Virus record (IMG/VR): IMGVR_UViG_3300031885_000003
Location: 18,854 to 82,853 of that record
Strand: one strand, 5' to 3'
Length of the DNA stretch: 64,000 nt
From: a virus
How positions within the stretch are numbered: the stretch's first letter is position 1; each line of letters starts with the position of its first letter. Shown here piece after piece: positions 23,497 through 31,896 of the stretch. The notes below the pieces were generated by a model that did no database searches, was not told where the DNA came from, and saw only the letters and a program-made list of their open reading frames with translations. The position numbers and the translations under genes are program-made.

Positions 23497-23984
23497 GGTG
23501 CGCCGCCAGGCAGGTTCGCAGCCCGCCCTCACGCCCCCTCTGATCCCCATCAGAGACACACGGCGGCGCACCGCTTGAAAGTTGAAGATTTTAGGTGTGC
23601 TGTGGCCGAGGAATGCGTGACGGGCGCGAGAAATCGCGTTGGTAAGCGACGACGGCTTACGGTCGGCTCGACGATGGGGTAAGGAACAGACCCTTAGAGC
23701 AGCAAGTAGGTCAGCCGGGCGCGGGTGATTTTACCCGTAGTAACAGTACAGGCCGAGATAACGCCAGACAGCCACAGCACACCGATTTTCCAGCGGCGGT
23801 AAATACTCGCGAGCGCCGCTGGTTCTCCAGTGCGCGGCGTTTCAATGGTCTCGCAACCCCCAAGGGCGCCGCGCACTGGTCTCCACAACGGGAAGGGGGT
23901 GGTTTATGAAGTAAAGACTAACTTCTCCCATTTAACGATGCAAGCAGCACGGGGGCGGGTCAGACAGACGCCGGCCCGCCCCCG
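23497..23984 (+). ncRNA. Candidate structured RNA (or replication origin) block
   Basis: About 490 bases without a credible gene hold six strong perfect stems. The first is an 11-bp outer stem at 23497-23572 enclosing two hairpins. Next are a CGCGA stem with a GAAA loop (23625-23638), a 6-bp stem (23642-23660), a 9-bp stem (23790-23822), a 13-bp stem (23827-23879) and a 9-10-bp stem (23950-23984). It lies just upstream of the replication genes, so it may be a structured transcript or the phage origin. Confidence 0.5.
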
Positions 23985-23999
23985 CAAAGAAAGGGGACT

Positions 24000-24068
24000 A
24001 TGGGATCAAAAGCGATTTTCGCCGGCACAATCAACCCGCCACGCAACGGTGTGTTCAAGACACTATAG
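24000..24068 (+). CDS. Possible 22-residue microprotein
   Basis: AAAGGGGA precedes the ATG at the right distance, immediately after the last stem of the structured block. The peptide (MGSKAIFAGTINPPRNGVFK...) is basic and may be a leader peptide rather than a functional product. Confidence 0.35.
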   Translation: MGSKAIFAGTINPPRNGVFKTL

Positions 24069-24098
24069 GCCGTGCCCGATAGTTGGGAGGCCGAGTGC

Positions 24099-24209
24099 AT
24101 GACGCTCCAATCGTCGTTGCGCGACGCGCTGGCGGCGGAGAAGGACGCGATCATCGCCAGACTGAGGAACGACCTGGAGAAGGCACGGAGGTTGGAACAA
24201 CGTTTATGA
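24099..24209 (+). CDS. Small coiled-coil protein (36 aa)
   Basis: GGGAGG precedes the ATG. The product is one charged amphipathic helix (LAAEKDAIIARLRNDLEKAR). Its stop overlaps the next start by four bases, which supports translation. Confidence 0.5.
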   Translation: MTLQSSLRDALAAEKDAIIARLRNDLEKARRLEQRL

Positions 24210-24409
24210 ATAAAAAAGATCCTGATGAGACGATGAGGCAAATTCGGTCAGAGCAACGCGAACGCCTCCGGGACCGGTTCGCAATGGCGGCGCTGACAGG
24301 GTTGCCTACAACCGAACAGACGCCAGAGCATCTTGCAAAAACAGCCTACAGAATAGCCGACGCCATGCTGGCCGAGCGGGAGAAGACACCATGTTCCTCT
24401 CCTTCCTAA
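24206..24409 (+). CDS. Hypothetical early protein (67 aa)
   Basis: The start is coupled to the upstream stop (ATGA). The sequence is like the small "restriction alleviation/EaA-like" proteins of enteric phages: RFAMAALTGLPTTEQTPEHLAKTAYRIADAM. It has no motif that reveals a function. Confidence 0.6.
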   Translation: MNKKDPDETMRQIRSEQRERLRDRFAMAALTGLPTTEQTPEHLAKTAYRIADAMLAEREKTPCSSPS

Positions 24410-24567
24410 ACCTATTCCGCCGCCCGCGTTGCGCCGACTGCCAGCGCAAAATTAAGCGGGGGCAAGTAAGCATCAGGGTCGCAAATCTTGACGATTTTCT
24501 CGGGTATAGGTGGGTAAAACTCTGTGCGTCCTGCTACTGGGAAGCGACCAAAGGATTCACTGACTGA
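24391..24567 (+). CDS. Small zinc-ribbon protein (58 aa)
   Basis: CADC and CASC pairs about 30 residues apart form a likely zinc ribbon after a hydrophobic, basic N-terminus (MFLSFLNLFRRPR). It overlaps the end of the preceding gene in another frame and its stop shares a base with the next start. Confidence 0.55.
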   Translation: MFLSFLNLFRRPRCADCQRKIKRGQVSIRVANLDDFLGYRWVKLCASCYWEATKGFTD

Positions 24568-24797
24568 TGAAACGCCAACTGTCGCTTGTGAAGATCAAGA
24601 CGATGGGCGATGCCCTCGCCTACTGCCGGATGCAACGGGGAATCAGTCAGGAGCGACTATTTGAACGTTCAGGCGTACCGCAATCTACGATCAGCAGATT
24701 CGAGCGAGACTTCGACGTGCGGGTGTCAACGGTATTGAAACTTTGCAAAGCCATGGGTGTGCCGTTGAGCGAACTCGCGGCGATGGCAAGGGTGTAG
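24567..24797 (+). CDS. XRE-family HTH regulator (76 aa)
   Basis: GISQERLFERSGVPQSTISR (about residues 25-44) is a clear XRE-type helix-turn-helix. It sits directly ahead of the replication genes and ends two bases before the next start; it may regulate the replication segment. Confidence 0.7.
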   Translation: MKRQLSLVKIKTMGDALAYCRMQRGISQERLFERSGVPQSTISRFERDFDVRVSTVLKLCKAMGVPLSELAAMARV

Positions 24798-24799
24798 TG

Positions 24800-25681
24800 A
24801 TGAAAGAAACATTTCAAAATATTAAGTTGAGCAAACTCCGACTCGCCGCCGCAAACCAAGCCGACGTCATCCTTGAAGAATATGCCCTGGGCGGATGGAT
24901 CCTGACGCTGCGGCAACTCTACTACCAGTTCGTCGCGCGCGGCCTACTGGAGAATACCGAGCGCAATTACAAGTGGCTCGGATCCGTCGTCAATGACGGC
25001 AGACTCGCGGGCCTTCTCGACTGGGACCACATAACCGACCGAACTCGCACCTGTCAAGTCGTCAGCACATGGGACTCTCCACAGGACATTATCCAAGCCT
25101 CAATCGACTGCTACCGTATTGACCTCTGGAAAAACCAGCTATATCGGATTGAAGTGTGGGTAGAAAAAGACGCTTTGATTGACGTCGTTGGCCGTGCCGC
25201 AAACTTGGCTCAACTCCCGTACTTTTCCTGTCGCGGATACTGTAGCCAGAGCGCCATGTATGGGGCTGCAAAACGCCTTGAGAAATACATAGAAGCCGAT
25301 CAAATGCCCTACATTCTCTACTTCGGCGACCACGATCCAAGTGGAATCGACATGGCGCGAGACATCCAGGTCCGCCTCAATCTGTTCTTGGACAATCCAC
25401 GGATGCACTTTGACCGTCTCGCGCTGACGATGGAGCAAATCGACCAGTACTCACCGCCGCCAAACCCGGCAAAACTCACCGACTCCCGGTGTCGCGGATA
25501 TATGGATGAATATGGCGAGGAGAGTTGGGAGCTTGATGCGCTTGAGCCTAACGTGATTGTCGAACTCATAACGAACAAGATGGCCGGCCTCAAAGACCAT
25601 ACGGCATGGAAGAAAATGACGGCCGTGCAAAAACGGGATAAAGACACGCTCAAAAACCTGTTGGGGAAAATCAGCGACTAA
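24800..25681 (+). CDS. Spo11/TopoVI-A-like TOPRIM protein (293 aa)
   Basis: A winged-helix-like region holds TLRQLYYQFVARG at about residues 36-48, with adjacent Tyr 41 and 42 where Spo11 and topoisomerase VI A have the catalytic Tyr. A TOPRIM fold follows: Glu122 in VEKDAL and Asp177/Asp179 in FGDHDPSG. The arrangement matches stand-alone phage relatives of TopoVI-A (the "Mini-A" type). It sits ahead of the replication initiator and helicase genes, so a role in replication, recombination or DNA cutting is likely. No B-subunit gene is visible. Confidence 0.7.
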   Translation: MKETFQNIKLSKLRLAAANQADVILEEYALGGWILTLRQLYYQFVARGLLENTERNYKWLGSVVNDGRLAGLLDWDHITDRTRTCQVVSTWDSPQDIIQASIDCYRIDLWKNQLYRIEVWVEKDALIDVVGRAANLAQLPYFSCRGYCSQSAMYGAAKRLEKYIEADQMPYILYFGDHDPSGIDMARDIQVRLNLFLDNPRMHFDRLALTMEQIDQYSPPPNPAKLTDSRCRGYMDEYGEESWELDALEPNVIVELITNKMAGLKDHTAWKKMTAVQKRDKDTLKNLLGKISD

Positions 25682-25989
25682 TGCTCCGTAGCCTATGGGG
25701 TGAGAATTACGAAATGCAAAAAACTGAAGCCCAGGTCGACAAGTGGATGGCCCTCTATGAACCGCGCTATCGGGCGCTCTGCAAACAGGCCAATGCCCTC
25801 GACGACCTCATGTGTGACCGTGCGGTCATACCGCCAGACATCCTGAAAGCGGCTGTCGAGGAACTGGCAGACCTTAAATCCACATGGGAGGGGATTGTCG
25901 GCCCAGTGAACCCGCCCTATGAAATGCTGATCGCCGAGATGCTGTTGGCTGACATCCAAGAAGAGTTTAAGGTCAGGGCGGGGATATGA
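25681..25989 (+). CDS. Hypothetical replication-region protein (102 aa)
   Basis: The frame is coupled to the TOPRIM gene (TAATG). A second Met at 25714 follows GGTGAG and may be the true start. The product is acidic and helical, with no recognised domain. Its stop overlaps the initiator-like gene. Confidence 0.55.
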   Translation: MLRSLWGENYEMQKTEAQVDKWMALYEPRYRALCKQANALDDLMCDRAVIPPDILKAAVEELADLKSTWEGIVGPVNPPYEMLIAEMLLADIQEEFKVRAGI

Positions 25990-26942
25990 TTAAATATCGT
26001 TCTACCCCTGTAAAAATCTGGAACGATCTTGCCTTTTGTTCCCTATCTGATGATGCCCAACTTGTCTATTTTTTTGTCCGCACGCATCCCAACATGGCCG
26101 CGTGCGGAGCCATGCGAGCAACATTATCGGGACTCGCACAAGAAAAACACTGGGGTGAAAAGAGATTTACAGCAGCCTTCACGGAGCTTACAAAGGTGGT
26201 TGAGTACCGAGTTGATGAAGTACGCGGTTGTGTGGCCGTGATGGATTTGTTAGAAACGAACAGACCTATAAATGCAAAGTCCATACAGGGTTATATCAAC
26301 TCCTTTGACACGATACCTGATTGTAAGTTGAAACTAGAACTAATGCGACGGCATGCAAAACAATACCCACAGTTAGAAGAAAAGTTAGCTAACTTTTCCC
26401 TAACTTTCTCCGAACTTTTAGAGGGCCAACAAGAACAAGAACAAGAACAAGAACAAGAACCCCCTATTTCCCCCAACGAAAAACTCCAAAAAGTTCTCAC
26501 CGAACACCCAGGCGCAGAAGTCGTTCACGTCAAACTTCGCAGCAAGATTCTCGAAGCACATCCGAATGCCAAACTGCCAGAGCCGACCCGAGAACCCAAA
26601 AAGTATCTCGATGGTTTGATGACGATTGTGAACCTCATTAAGCGGGACCGCTTCACGTCAACAGACCTTGAGGCTCTTTGGTGGGTTTTTGAGTCAGACG
26701 ACGACGAGGCGATCTTCTGGCGACAACAACTATGCGGAGTGCCGGGCCTCAGAAGGGTGTGCAAGAACGGCATGACCAAATTCGCGTCGATTCACGAGCG
26801 ATGGGGTGACGCAGTGGCGGGAAAAGGGATAGACCCTAGCGGCAAACACCAATTTACGTCCCGAGAACTTGCTGGATTCGAGGCCGAGGAACGGTTACAG
26901 GCGGAACGGAAACAGCGGGAGGGTACAAAATGCCAGTCATAG
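25986..26942 (+). CDS. Phage replication initiator-like protein (318 aa)
   Basis: The N-terminal region (VKIWNDLAFCSLSDDAQLVYFFV...THPNMAACGAMRATL) matches phage initiator proteins that load helicases, with a winged-helix-like fold. A flexible (QE)n linker at about residues 150-160 is encoded by a 5-unit hexamer repeat. The C-terminal part is helical. It overlaps the DnaB-like helicase gene by 13 bases. Confidence 0.7.
   Translation: MIKYRSTPVKIWNDLAFCSLSDDAQLVYFFVRTHPNMAACGAMRATLSGLAQEKHWGEKRFTAAFTELTKVVEYRVDEVRGCVAVMDLLETNRPINAKSIQGYINSFDTIPDCKLKLELMRRHAKQYPQLEEKLANFSLTFSELLEGQQEQEQEQEQEPPISPNEKLQKVLTEHPGAEVVHVKLRSKILEAHPNAKLPEPTREPKKYLDGLMTIVNLIKRDRFTSTDLEALWWVFESDDDEAIFWRQQLCGVPGLRRVCKNGMTKFASIHERWGDAVAGKGIDPSGKHQFTSRELAGFEAEERLQAERKQREGTKCQS
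26431..26460 (+). repeat. Five AAGAAC hexamers
   Basis: A perfect five-unit tandem repeat encodes the Gln-Glu linker of the initiator-like protein. In-frame slippage would change linker length without breaking the gene. Confidence 0.9.
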
Positions 26943-28366
26943 CAGACGGCATACCCCCCCACAATCTCGAAGCTGAACAGGCCGTCATTGGGGCGATCCT
27001 ACTGGACAACGACGCGGTATCGGACGTGGTAAACATCATCGGTCGGTCGAATGAAATGTTCTATTCCGCCACACACCAAGCCATTTATTCGGCCATGCTT
27101 GCCATCATCGACAAAGGGCGGCCGGTAGACGGCATCACCCTTGCCGAACAACTGCGGGAAGACGGCAAGTACGAGCTGGGCGGCGGCGTCACGTACATCG
27201 GTGAGATTGTCGATGCCGTACCCACTGCGGCCAATGTGGCCTACTATGCGGAAATCGTCCGCCACTGCCATATCCGGCGAGAAGTCCATCGAGTCTGCAC
27301 TCGCCTTGCAGCCGAATCCCTTGAGGCTGATTCCTCATGCGACTCAGATTGGCTCGACAAAGCCCACAGCGGGCTCCTGGCGCTTTTTGAACATCGGGAT
27401 CGGCATTATCCCCTACCCGCGATTGAAATCGTCTCAGGCGCCCTTGCAGAGATTCAGGCGGTGGTTGACGGGAAACCGCGAAACGAAGGATGGACTACAG
27501 GGTATACCAGTTTGGATGCAGTACACGGCGGGTTTGTGCCGAATCTCTACATCTATGCCAGCCGACCGTCGGTAGGCAAGACGACCTTGGCCGCAAACAT
27601 CGCCTGCCACGTTGCGGCAGGGGGCCACCCGACCCTTTTCTTCGCCCTCGAGATGTCGGACGCCCAAATGATGCGGAAGATCCTGATGTTCCGGGCCGGG
27701 GTGAATTGGGGGCAAGTTCGCGCGGGATTTAACGCACGAAGCCAACTGGACAAAGTGCGGTTTATCGCCCCGGGCATCGGCCGCTGGCCTCTGTGGATTG
27801 ATGACACACCAAACCTGACGCCGAACGCCCTCCGGGCGAAAGTGCGAAAACATATCCATCAGCACGGCCCAACACTCGTCATCATCGACTATCTGCAACT
27901 CATGGATATCCCGCAGGCACGAGGCCAGAACCGATATGAAGCTCTAGGCGGTGTTTCGCGCACACTGAAAAACCTGAGCGGCGAACTCGAATGCCCCTTC
28001 ATCGGCATATCACAACTCGGCAGGGACGCGGATGGCGTTGATCCCAAAATATCTCACCTGCGGGAATCGGGCAATTTCGAGCAGGACGCGGATGTGATCA
28101 TCCTTCTGTCCCGCTACCTCAAACCCGAGATAACTGAACTCCACAAAGCAGGTAGATATCTTAACGTCGATTTCGACCGGATCGTGAAGGTTCACATTGC
28201 GAAAAACCGTGAAGGTGAGACGGGAGTAGTGCAGATGATTTTCGATAAGTCGGTACAACAGTTCCGAGAACCCGGACAGCCTGAAATAGAATGCGACGCA
28301 GAAACGGGCGCCTCGATTGCGCCCGATCCACAAGCGAATCCAGAAACAGATGAGATACCATTCTGA
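26930..28366 (+). CDS. Replicative DNA helicase, DnaB family (478 aa)
   Basis: The N-terminal helical domain starts PHNLEAEQAVIGAILLD, as in bacterial DnaB. The RecA-like motor has Walker A ASRPSVGKTT at about residues 210-219, FALEMSDAQM after it, and Walker B LVIIDYLQL near residue 320. A hexameric 5'-3' helicase that opens the fork is expected. It overlaps the upstream initiator-like gene, forming a loader-helicase pair. Confidence 0.93.
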   Translation: MPVIADGIPPHNLEAEQAVIGAILLDNDAVSDVVNIIGRSNEMFYSATHQAIYSAMLAIIDKGRPVDGITLAEQLREDGKYELGGGVTYIGEIVDAVPTAANVAYYAEIVRHCHIRREVHRVCTRLAAESLEADSSCDSDWLDKAHSGLLALFEHRDRHYPLPAIEIVSGALAEIQAVVDGKPRNEGWTTGYTSLDAVHGGFVPNLYIYASRPSVGKTTLAANIACHVAAGGHPTLFFALEMSDAQMMRKILMFRAGVNWGQVRAGFNARSQLDKVRFIAPGIGRWPLWIDDTPNLTPNALRAKVRKHIHQHGPTLVIIDYLQLMDIPQARGQNRYEALGGVSRTLKNLSGELECPFIGISQLGRDADGVDPKISHLRESGNFEQDADVIILLSRYLKPEITELHKAGRYLNVDFDRIVKVHIAKNREGETGVVQMIFDKSVQQFREPGQPEIECDAETGASIAPDPQANPETDEIPF

Positions 28367-28393
28367 ACCGGCGCAAGAGGAGGAGTTGTTCTG

Positions 28394-28849
28394 ATGACGA
28401 GAGGCTATTCGGCGATCGGCCTGTACCAGCCCAAGACGCCCGCAAACATCGGCGGCGTTCTGCGGGCAGCGGACTGTTACGGCGCGGCGCTGGTGGCCGT
28501 GCAGGGGCAGCGGTATAAGCGGATCGGAACGGACACGCTGGCGAGTTACCGCCACATCCCCTTGTTGAACGTGCCGGACCTGCACGAGTGTGTGCCCTAT
28601 GACTGCATCCCCATTGCGATTGAGAGAGCCGATGGTGCAAAACCGATTCAAGATTTCACCCATCCCGAGCGGGCATTCTACGTGTTCGGCCCGGAAGACG
28701 GGAGCGTGCCGAAGGCTGTACAGGAATGGTGCAAGTGCGTGGTCTATATCCCAACGTGGCATTGTATGAACCTAGCGGCAACGGTGAACGTGGTGCTGTT
28801 TGACCGCGCCATGAAGCGCGGGGAATGGTCAAAAGGGGGTGACGCCTGA
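28394..28849 (+). CDS. SPOUT RNA methyltransferase (151 aa)
   Basis: The three motifs of SpoU/TrmH-type enzymes are visible: PANIGGVLRAAD (motif 1), FGPEDGSVPKAV (motif 2) and MNLAATVNVVLFDR (motif 3, knot region). Such enzymes methylate ribose in tRNA or rRNA using S-adenosylmethionine. It has the short length of TrmL-like enzymes, without an N-terminal RNA-binding domain. Placement between helicase and SSB genes is unusual. Confidence 0.8.
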   Translation: MTRGYSAIGLYQPKTPANIGGVLRAADCYGAALVAVQGQRYKRIGTDTLASYRHIPLLNVPDLHECVPYDCIPIAIERADGAKPIQDFTHPERAFYVFGPEDGSVPKAVQEWCKCVVYIPTWHCMNLAATVNVVLFDRAMKRGEWSKGGDA

Positions 28850-29235
28850 TGTCCGCGATCCCCGAACTCAACGCGGTGCAGATCGCGGGTACGCTCGCCA
28901 GGGCGCCCAAAGCGAAGAAATCGAAGCAGGGGTTTGACGTTGCCGAACTAACGTTGGTCAACAAACGCACCAGGACGCGCGGCGACACCGAGACGGTCAC
29001 GCTCACCTACGTCATCGTGGAGTTCTGGGACAGGCCAGCGACGAAGTTGATCAAGCTGGACCTGAAGGCGGGGACGGGGATCATGATCGAGGGACTGTTG
29101 TGGTTGAGGGTTTGGACCAACAAAGTAACTGGAAAAGGCGAAAATCGCCTGATCGTCATGGGAAACACGTTTAGAGTGCTCGACACGCCAGACGCGGTGT
29201 ACGAGCCAGAGGAGCCTGACCAATGCCAACCGTAA
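28849..29235 (+). CDS. ssb: Single-stranded DNA-binding protein (128 aa)
   Basis: An OB-fold-like sequence (LNAVQIAGTLARAPKAKKSKQ, then a VEFWDRPATKLI strand and GIMIEGLLWLRVW) with a short acidic tail. The start shares a base with the methylase stop (TGATG). It protects single strands during replication, next to helicase and RusA. Confidence 0.8.
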   Translation: MSAIPELNAVQIAGTLARAPKAKKSKQGFDVAELTLVNKRTRTRGDTETVTLTYVIVEFWDRPATKLIKLDLKAGTGIMIEGLLWLRVWTNKVTGKGENRLIVMGNTFRVLDTPDAVYEPEEPDQCQP

Positions 29236-29720
29236 TCGTATCGCTACCCCCAGGCGCACCGATAACCTTCTTCGTGCCGGGAAGGCCAGCAACAGCCGGG
29301 AGCAAACATGGATTCGCCCTCAAGAAGGGCGGCCAGTACACCGGCAAAGTCGTTATGGTAAACGACAACAAGCGGTACACGGACTGGCGGGCACTTGTGA
29401 AACACATCGCTTCACAGGCATATCAAGGTCCGCTACTCGATGGGCCGCTGTTTCTCAAGGCCCAATTTACGTTGCAGCGCCCAAAGTCTCATTACTACCA
29501 GACCAAAGCGCGGCTCGGTCAACTCAAAGACGACGCGCCACATTGGGTCACATCGAAGCCGGACTGCTCGAAGATCATCAGGGCGCTGGAAGACTCTCTG
29601 ACTGGCGTGATCTGGACAGATGACTCCCGCGTAGTCCGTCTGGTAACGGAGAAGGTCTACGGAGAGAAGCCGAGAACGGACGTGCAGATTTACGAACTGC
29701 GCAGGCGGGGACTGGCATGA
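29223..29720 (+). CDS. RusA-like Holliday junction resolvase (165 aa)
   Basis: FFVPGRPATAGSKHGFAL at the start and SKPDCSKIIRALEDSLTGV then WTDDSRVV fit the RusA signature, with Asp residues for metal binding. It resolves branched DNA formed in replication and before packaging. It overlaps the SSB gene by 13 bases. Confidence 0.85.
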   Translation: MPTVIVSLPPGAPITFFVPGRPATAGSKHGFALKKGGQYTGKVVMVNDNKRYTDWRALVKHIASQAYQGPLLDGPLFLKAQFTLQRPKSHYYQTKARLGQLKDDAPHWVTSKPDCSKIIRALEDSLTGVIWTDDSRVVRLVTEKVYGEKPRTDVQIYELRRRGLA

Positions 29721-29983
29721 GCGACAGCGGTGCGCGCGCGAGGGCATGGGCAACGAGGCGGCGGCTATACGGCGCGGCTGGCCATCGTGGATCGTATTCG
29801 GGTCATGGCGCACTCCGTTGTCGTGATTGTGAACGCATGATCGGTGTAATTGTGCGGCTGTACGCGGAAGGCGTATTGAGCGAAGGACAGGCGGCGAAAG
29901 CAACCGGGCGTGATCGCGTCTGGCTGCGAATAGCGAGGGACGAAATAATAAATGACCACGGCGTGTGCCGCGAGGAGGGATAA
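29717..29983 (+). CDS. Small DNA-binding-like protein, paralogue 1 (88 aa)
   Basis: The sequence has a basic RAWATRRRLYGAAGHRGSY segment and CRDCER, then an HTH-like GVLSEGQAAKATGRDRVWLR. The gene at 35219 is a close paralogue (same RAWATRRRLYGA and SEGQAAKATGR blocks). The HTH at the end suggests a small regulator. Its stop shares the next start (taATG). Confidence 0.6.
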   Translation: MSDSGARARAWATRRRLYGAAGHRGSYSGHGALRCRDCERMIGVIVRLYAEGVLSEGQAAKATGRDRVWLRIARDEIINDHGVCREEG

Positions 29984-30363
29984 TGGGAAAGAAAGTCGAG
30001 ATTGACTCGGAAGTGTTGGCCGAGATTCTGCGCACACATTCGCCAGCCTGTTGTCTAGTGGCCGCTGGTATTATCGCCGCTGCCGGCTGCGACGAGAAGG
30101 GTAGGCCGGTGCCCCTGACAGTAGGCGAAATTCAAGTAGTGATTGACCATACAAAATCGACAACTTGGCCGATACGCAAGGTGTGTGACGGGGAATCGCT
30201 GGGTGATCGTGAATGGGTGCTGGCCACCCCCGCCGAACTCGCCCGTCTGCGCAAAGAACTTGGCGTGTCGAAGCCGGAAAAGACCTGTATGACCTGCGGC
30301 GATGCTGATGATTGTCACGTCAGCAAAACTGTAACGTGTAGGCGTTGTGGCTATCTACACTGA
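29983..30363 (+). CDS. Hypothetical protein with C-terminal zinc ribbon (126 aa)
   Basis: GGAGGGATA precedes the start. A mixed alpha/beta domain is followed by CMTCGDADDCH and CRRCGY, a likely metal-binding end. Accessory region; no assignment. Confidence 0.6.
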   Translation: MGKKVEIDSEVLAEILRTHSPACCLVAAGIIAAAGCDEKGRPVPLTVGEIQVVIDHTKSTTWPIRKVCDGESLGDREWVLATPAELARLRKELGVSKPEKTCMTCGDADDCHVSKTVTCRRCGYLH

Positions 30364-30442
30364 CTGATCCAAGCGTGATATTTCTATGCGCCGTTATTGT
30401 TGTGCTAGTGATATGCTGGGTTGTTACATTCAGGAGGTTGCC

Positions 30443-30772
30443 ATGAGCATGACTGACGCCGAACTCCAAGAACGCGTTGAAGCGCTGGCCGAGAAGATAC
30501 GCCATGACATAGTTGTTGTTGCTGCAAATACAATGGCAAGCACACTACTATGCGAACACGATCTTGTTCTCTATCACGCCGCCATGTTCGCCGCCCGCGC
30601 GCAGGGGGCGAAGGCAGAGCGGGAACGGTGTGCAGAAGATATAGTCATCGCCCGTTGTAGCATTTGCCCCCACCAAGACGATCCCGAGCGCGAGACATGT
30701 GACAGATGCGAAACATATGCAGCCTTAAAAGCCATCCGCAACCCGGCCGCCGAAACAGGGAAGGAGCACTAA
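30443..30772 (+). CDS. Hypothetical helical protein with zinc site (109 aa)
   Basis: AGGAGG eight bases upstream fixes the start. Two helices (ELQERVEALAEKIRHD and AKAERERCAEDIV) are followed by CSICPHQDDPERETCDRC. The layout resembles small phage proteins with a helix and a Cys4 end. Unknown role. Confidence 0.6.
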   Translation: MSMTDAELQERVEALAEKIRHDIVVVAANTMASTLLCEHDLVLYHAAMFAARAQGAKAERERCAEDIVIARCSICPHQDDPERETCDRCETYAALKAIRNPAAETGKEH

Positions 30773-31293
30773 TGGGCTTTACGCTTCATCTTGGAAAACA
30801 CTACGCTGCATGTGGCTATCATATTGCTGATTGGCATCCGTTTGTTACCACAGATCCACAAGAAGTCACCTGTGATGAGTGTCGTGAATTGATGTCAGAC
30901 GCAACCCTTATACTTCGAGGAGTAGCGGCACTATTAGCACAAGAGGTAGCGCCCGAAATGGGGAAGGAGCAAGCCGATGCCAACCCCCGGAATAAACCGA
31001 TGACCCCTGAGCGCCTGAAGGAAATCAAGGCAGCCGTAGGCGAAACAAAAACCTATCACCGGCCAGATTGTGAGTGTACGTTTTGCACGCATGTTTTGCC
31101 GCTGTGCGATGAAGTCGAGCGGCTACAGGCGCGAGTGGTAGAGTTGGAAGCAGAATTGCACCCAACGTTCAGGGTCCTCAAGGACATTGGCCTGAGCGTT
31201 GTAGACCCTCATATTATGTCATTCCCACTCTTACAGGCACCAAATGAAGAAGAGATTTTCGATGACACAGATGACTCTGCTTTTGAAGGTTAA
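30772..31293 (+). CDS. Hypothetical protein with two Cys clusters (173 aa)
   Basis: The start is linked to the upstream stop. HYAACGYHIADW and CDECREL form one Cys/His cluster, HRPDCECTFCTH a second, and a short coiled coil (DEVERLQARVVELEAEL) follows. Accessory region of element B; no family recognised. Confidence 0.6.
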   Translation: MGFTLHLGKHYAACGYHIADWHPFVTTDPQEVTCDECRELMSDATLILRGVAALLAQEVAPEMGKEQADANPRNKPMTPERLKEIKAAVGETKTYHRPDCECTFCTHVLPLCDEVERLQARVVELEAELHPTFRVLKDIGLSVVDPHIMSFPLLQAPNEEEIFDDTDDSAFEG

Positions 31294-31304
31294 GGAGACC
31301 CCCG

Positions 31305-31550
31305 ATGCCAACGTATGACGTGACGCCGATGACGCCGGCGGAAGTAGAGGATGTACGTCGCTGCGTCGGTGAAGCAACTCATGGTGGTGCCCGATTATTA
31401 AAACGTTTTCTCGCCAGTCTCGACGCCGCGAACACGGTGCTGCGGGAGTTGGGGCAGCAAGCGCAGTCTTCGCTAGACATCTACGACAAGGAAATTATGG
31501 TTACGGTGTTAAAGGCCGTCATCGCGGCGGCGGAAAAGGTGAAGGCGTGA
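31305..31550 (+). CDS. Hypothetical helical protein (81 aa)
   Basis: AAGGAGA precedes the start. The product is helical and mildly charged (DAANTVLRELGQQAQSSLDI). Unknown. Confidence 0.55.
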   Translation: MPTYDVTPMTPAEVEDVRRCVGEATHGGARLLKRFLASLDAANTVLRELGQQAQSSLDIYDKEIMVTVLKAVIAAAEKVKA

Positions 31551-31723
31551 TGTGCCAATGCCAAGCCCGGCAACGCCTAAAGAGCCTATCCAAACATGCC
31601 CGGAAAGTTTACCGGGTCCGCAAAAGACGATTCATCGGTTGGCGAACAACCGCGCAACTATACGCAGATGCGCTAGGTGAACTAGTAGAGGCCGTCCATG
31701 CGGCGGCGAGAGGAGAAACATGA
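31550..31723 (+). CDS. Small basic protein (57 aa)
   Basis: The start shares a base with the upstream stop. MCQCQARQRLKSLSKHARKV opens a very basic protein that may bind nucleic acid. Its stop abuts the next start. Confidence 0.5.
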   Translation: MCQCQARQRLKSLSKHARKVYRVRKRRFIGWRTTAQLYADALGELVEAVHAAARGET

Positions 31724-31896
31724 TGGGGCCGAACGTCCTAACGTTTCTGAACCAGTTCAAGAAATACAGCCAGAGGCAACTAGATAACATGCCCTACGAG
31801 GTTTTGCGCAGCTTAGTAATTGGTTGCATCAAAGCAGTCGCAGCCGATGCCGCCAGGGCGGACGGCGAGAAAGGAGATGGAAGTGATAACACCTGA
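31723..31896 (+). CDS. Small protein, paralogue of 32364 gene (57 aa)
   Basis: MGPNVLTFLNQFKKYSQRQL is almost the same as the N-terminus of the gene at 32364, including the DNMPYE/ DHMPYE and AVAADAARA/TVAADAAR blocks, which differ only in the tail. An adjacent Met at 31720 is an alternative start. Conserved duplication means the protein is used. Confidence 0.65.
   Translation: MGPNVLTFLNQFKKYSQRQLDNMPYEVLRSLVIGCIKAVAADAARADGEKGDGSDNT

Noticed and set aside
23694-23888. Possible minus-strand 64-codon gene in the structured block
   Set aside because: It runs through two perfect stems, has no ribosome site, and its hydrophobic stretch comes from the stem sequences.
28010-28762. Minus-strand frame of 250 codons over helicase and methylase genes
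   Set aside because: Both plus-strand genes carry family motifs across this stretch; the antisense frame shows none.
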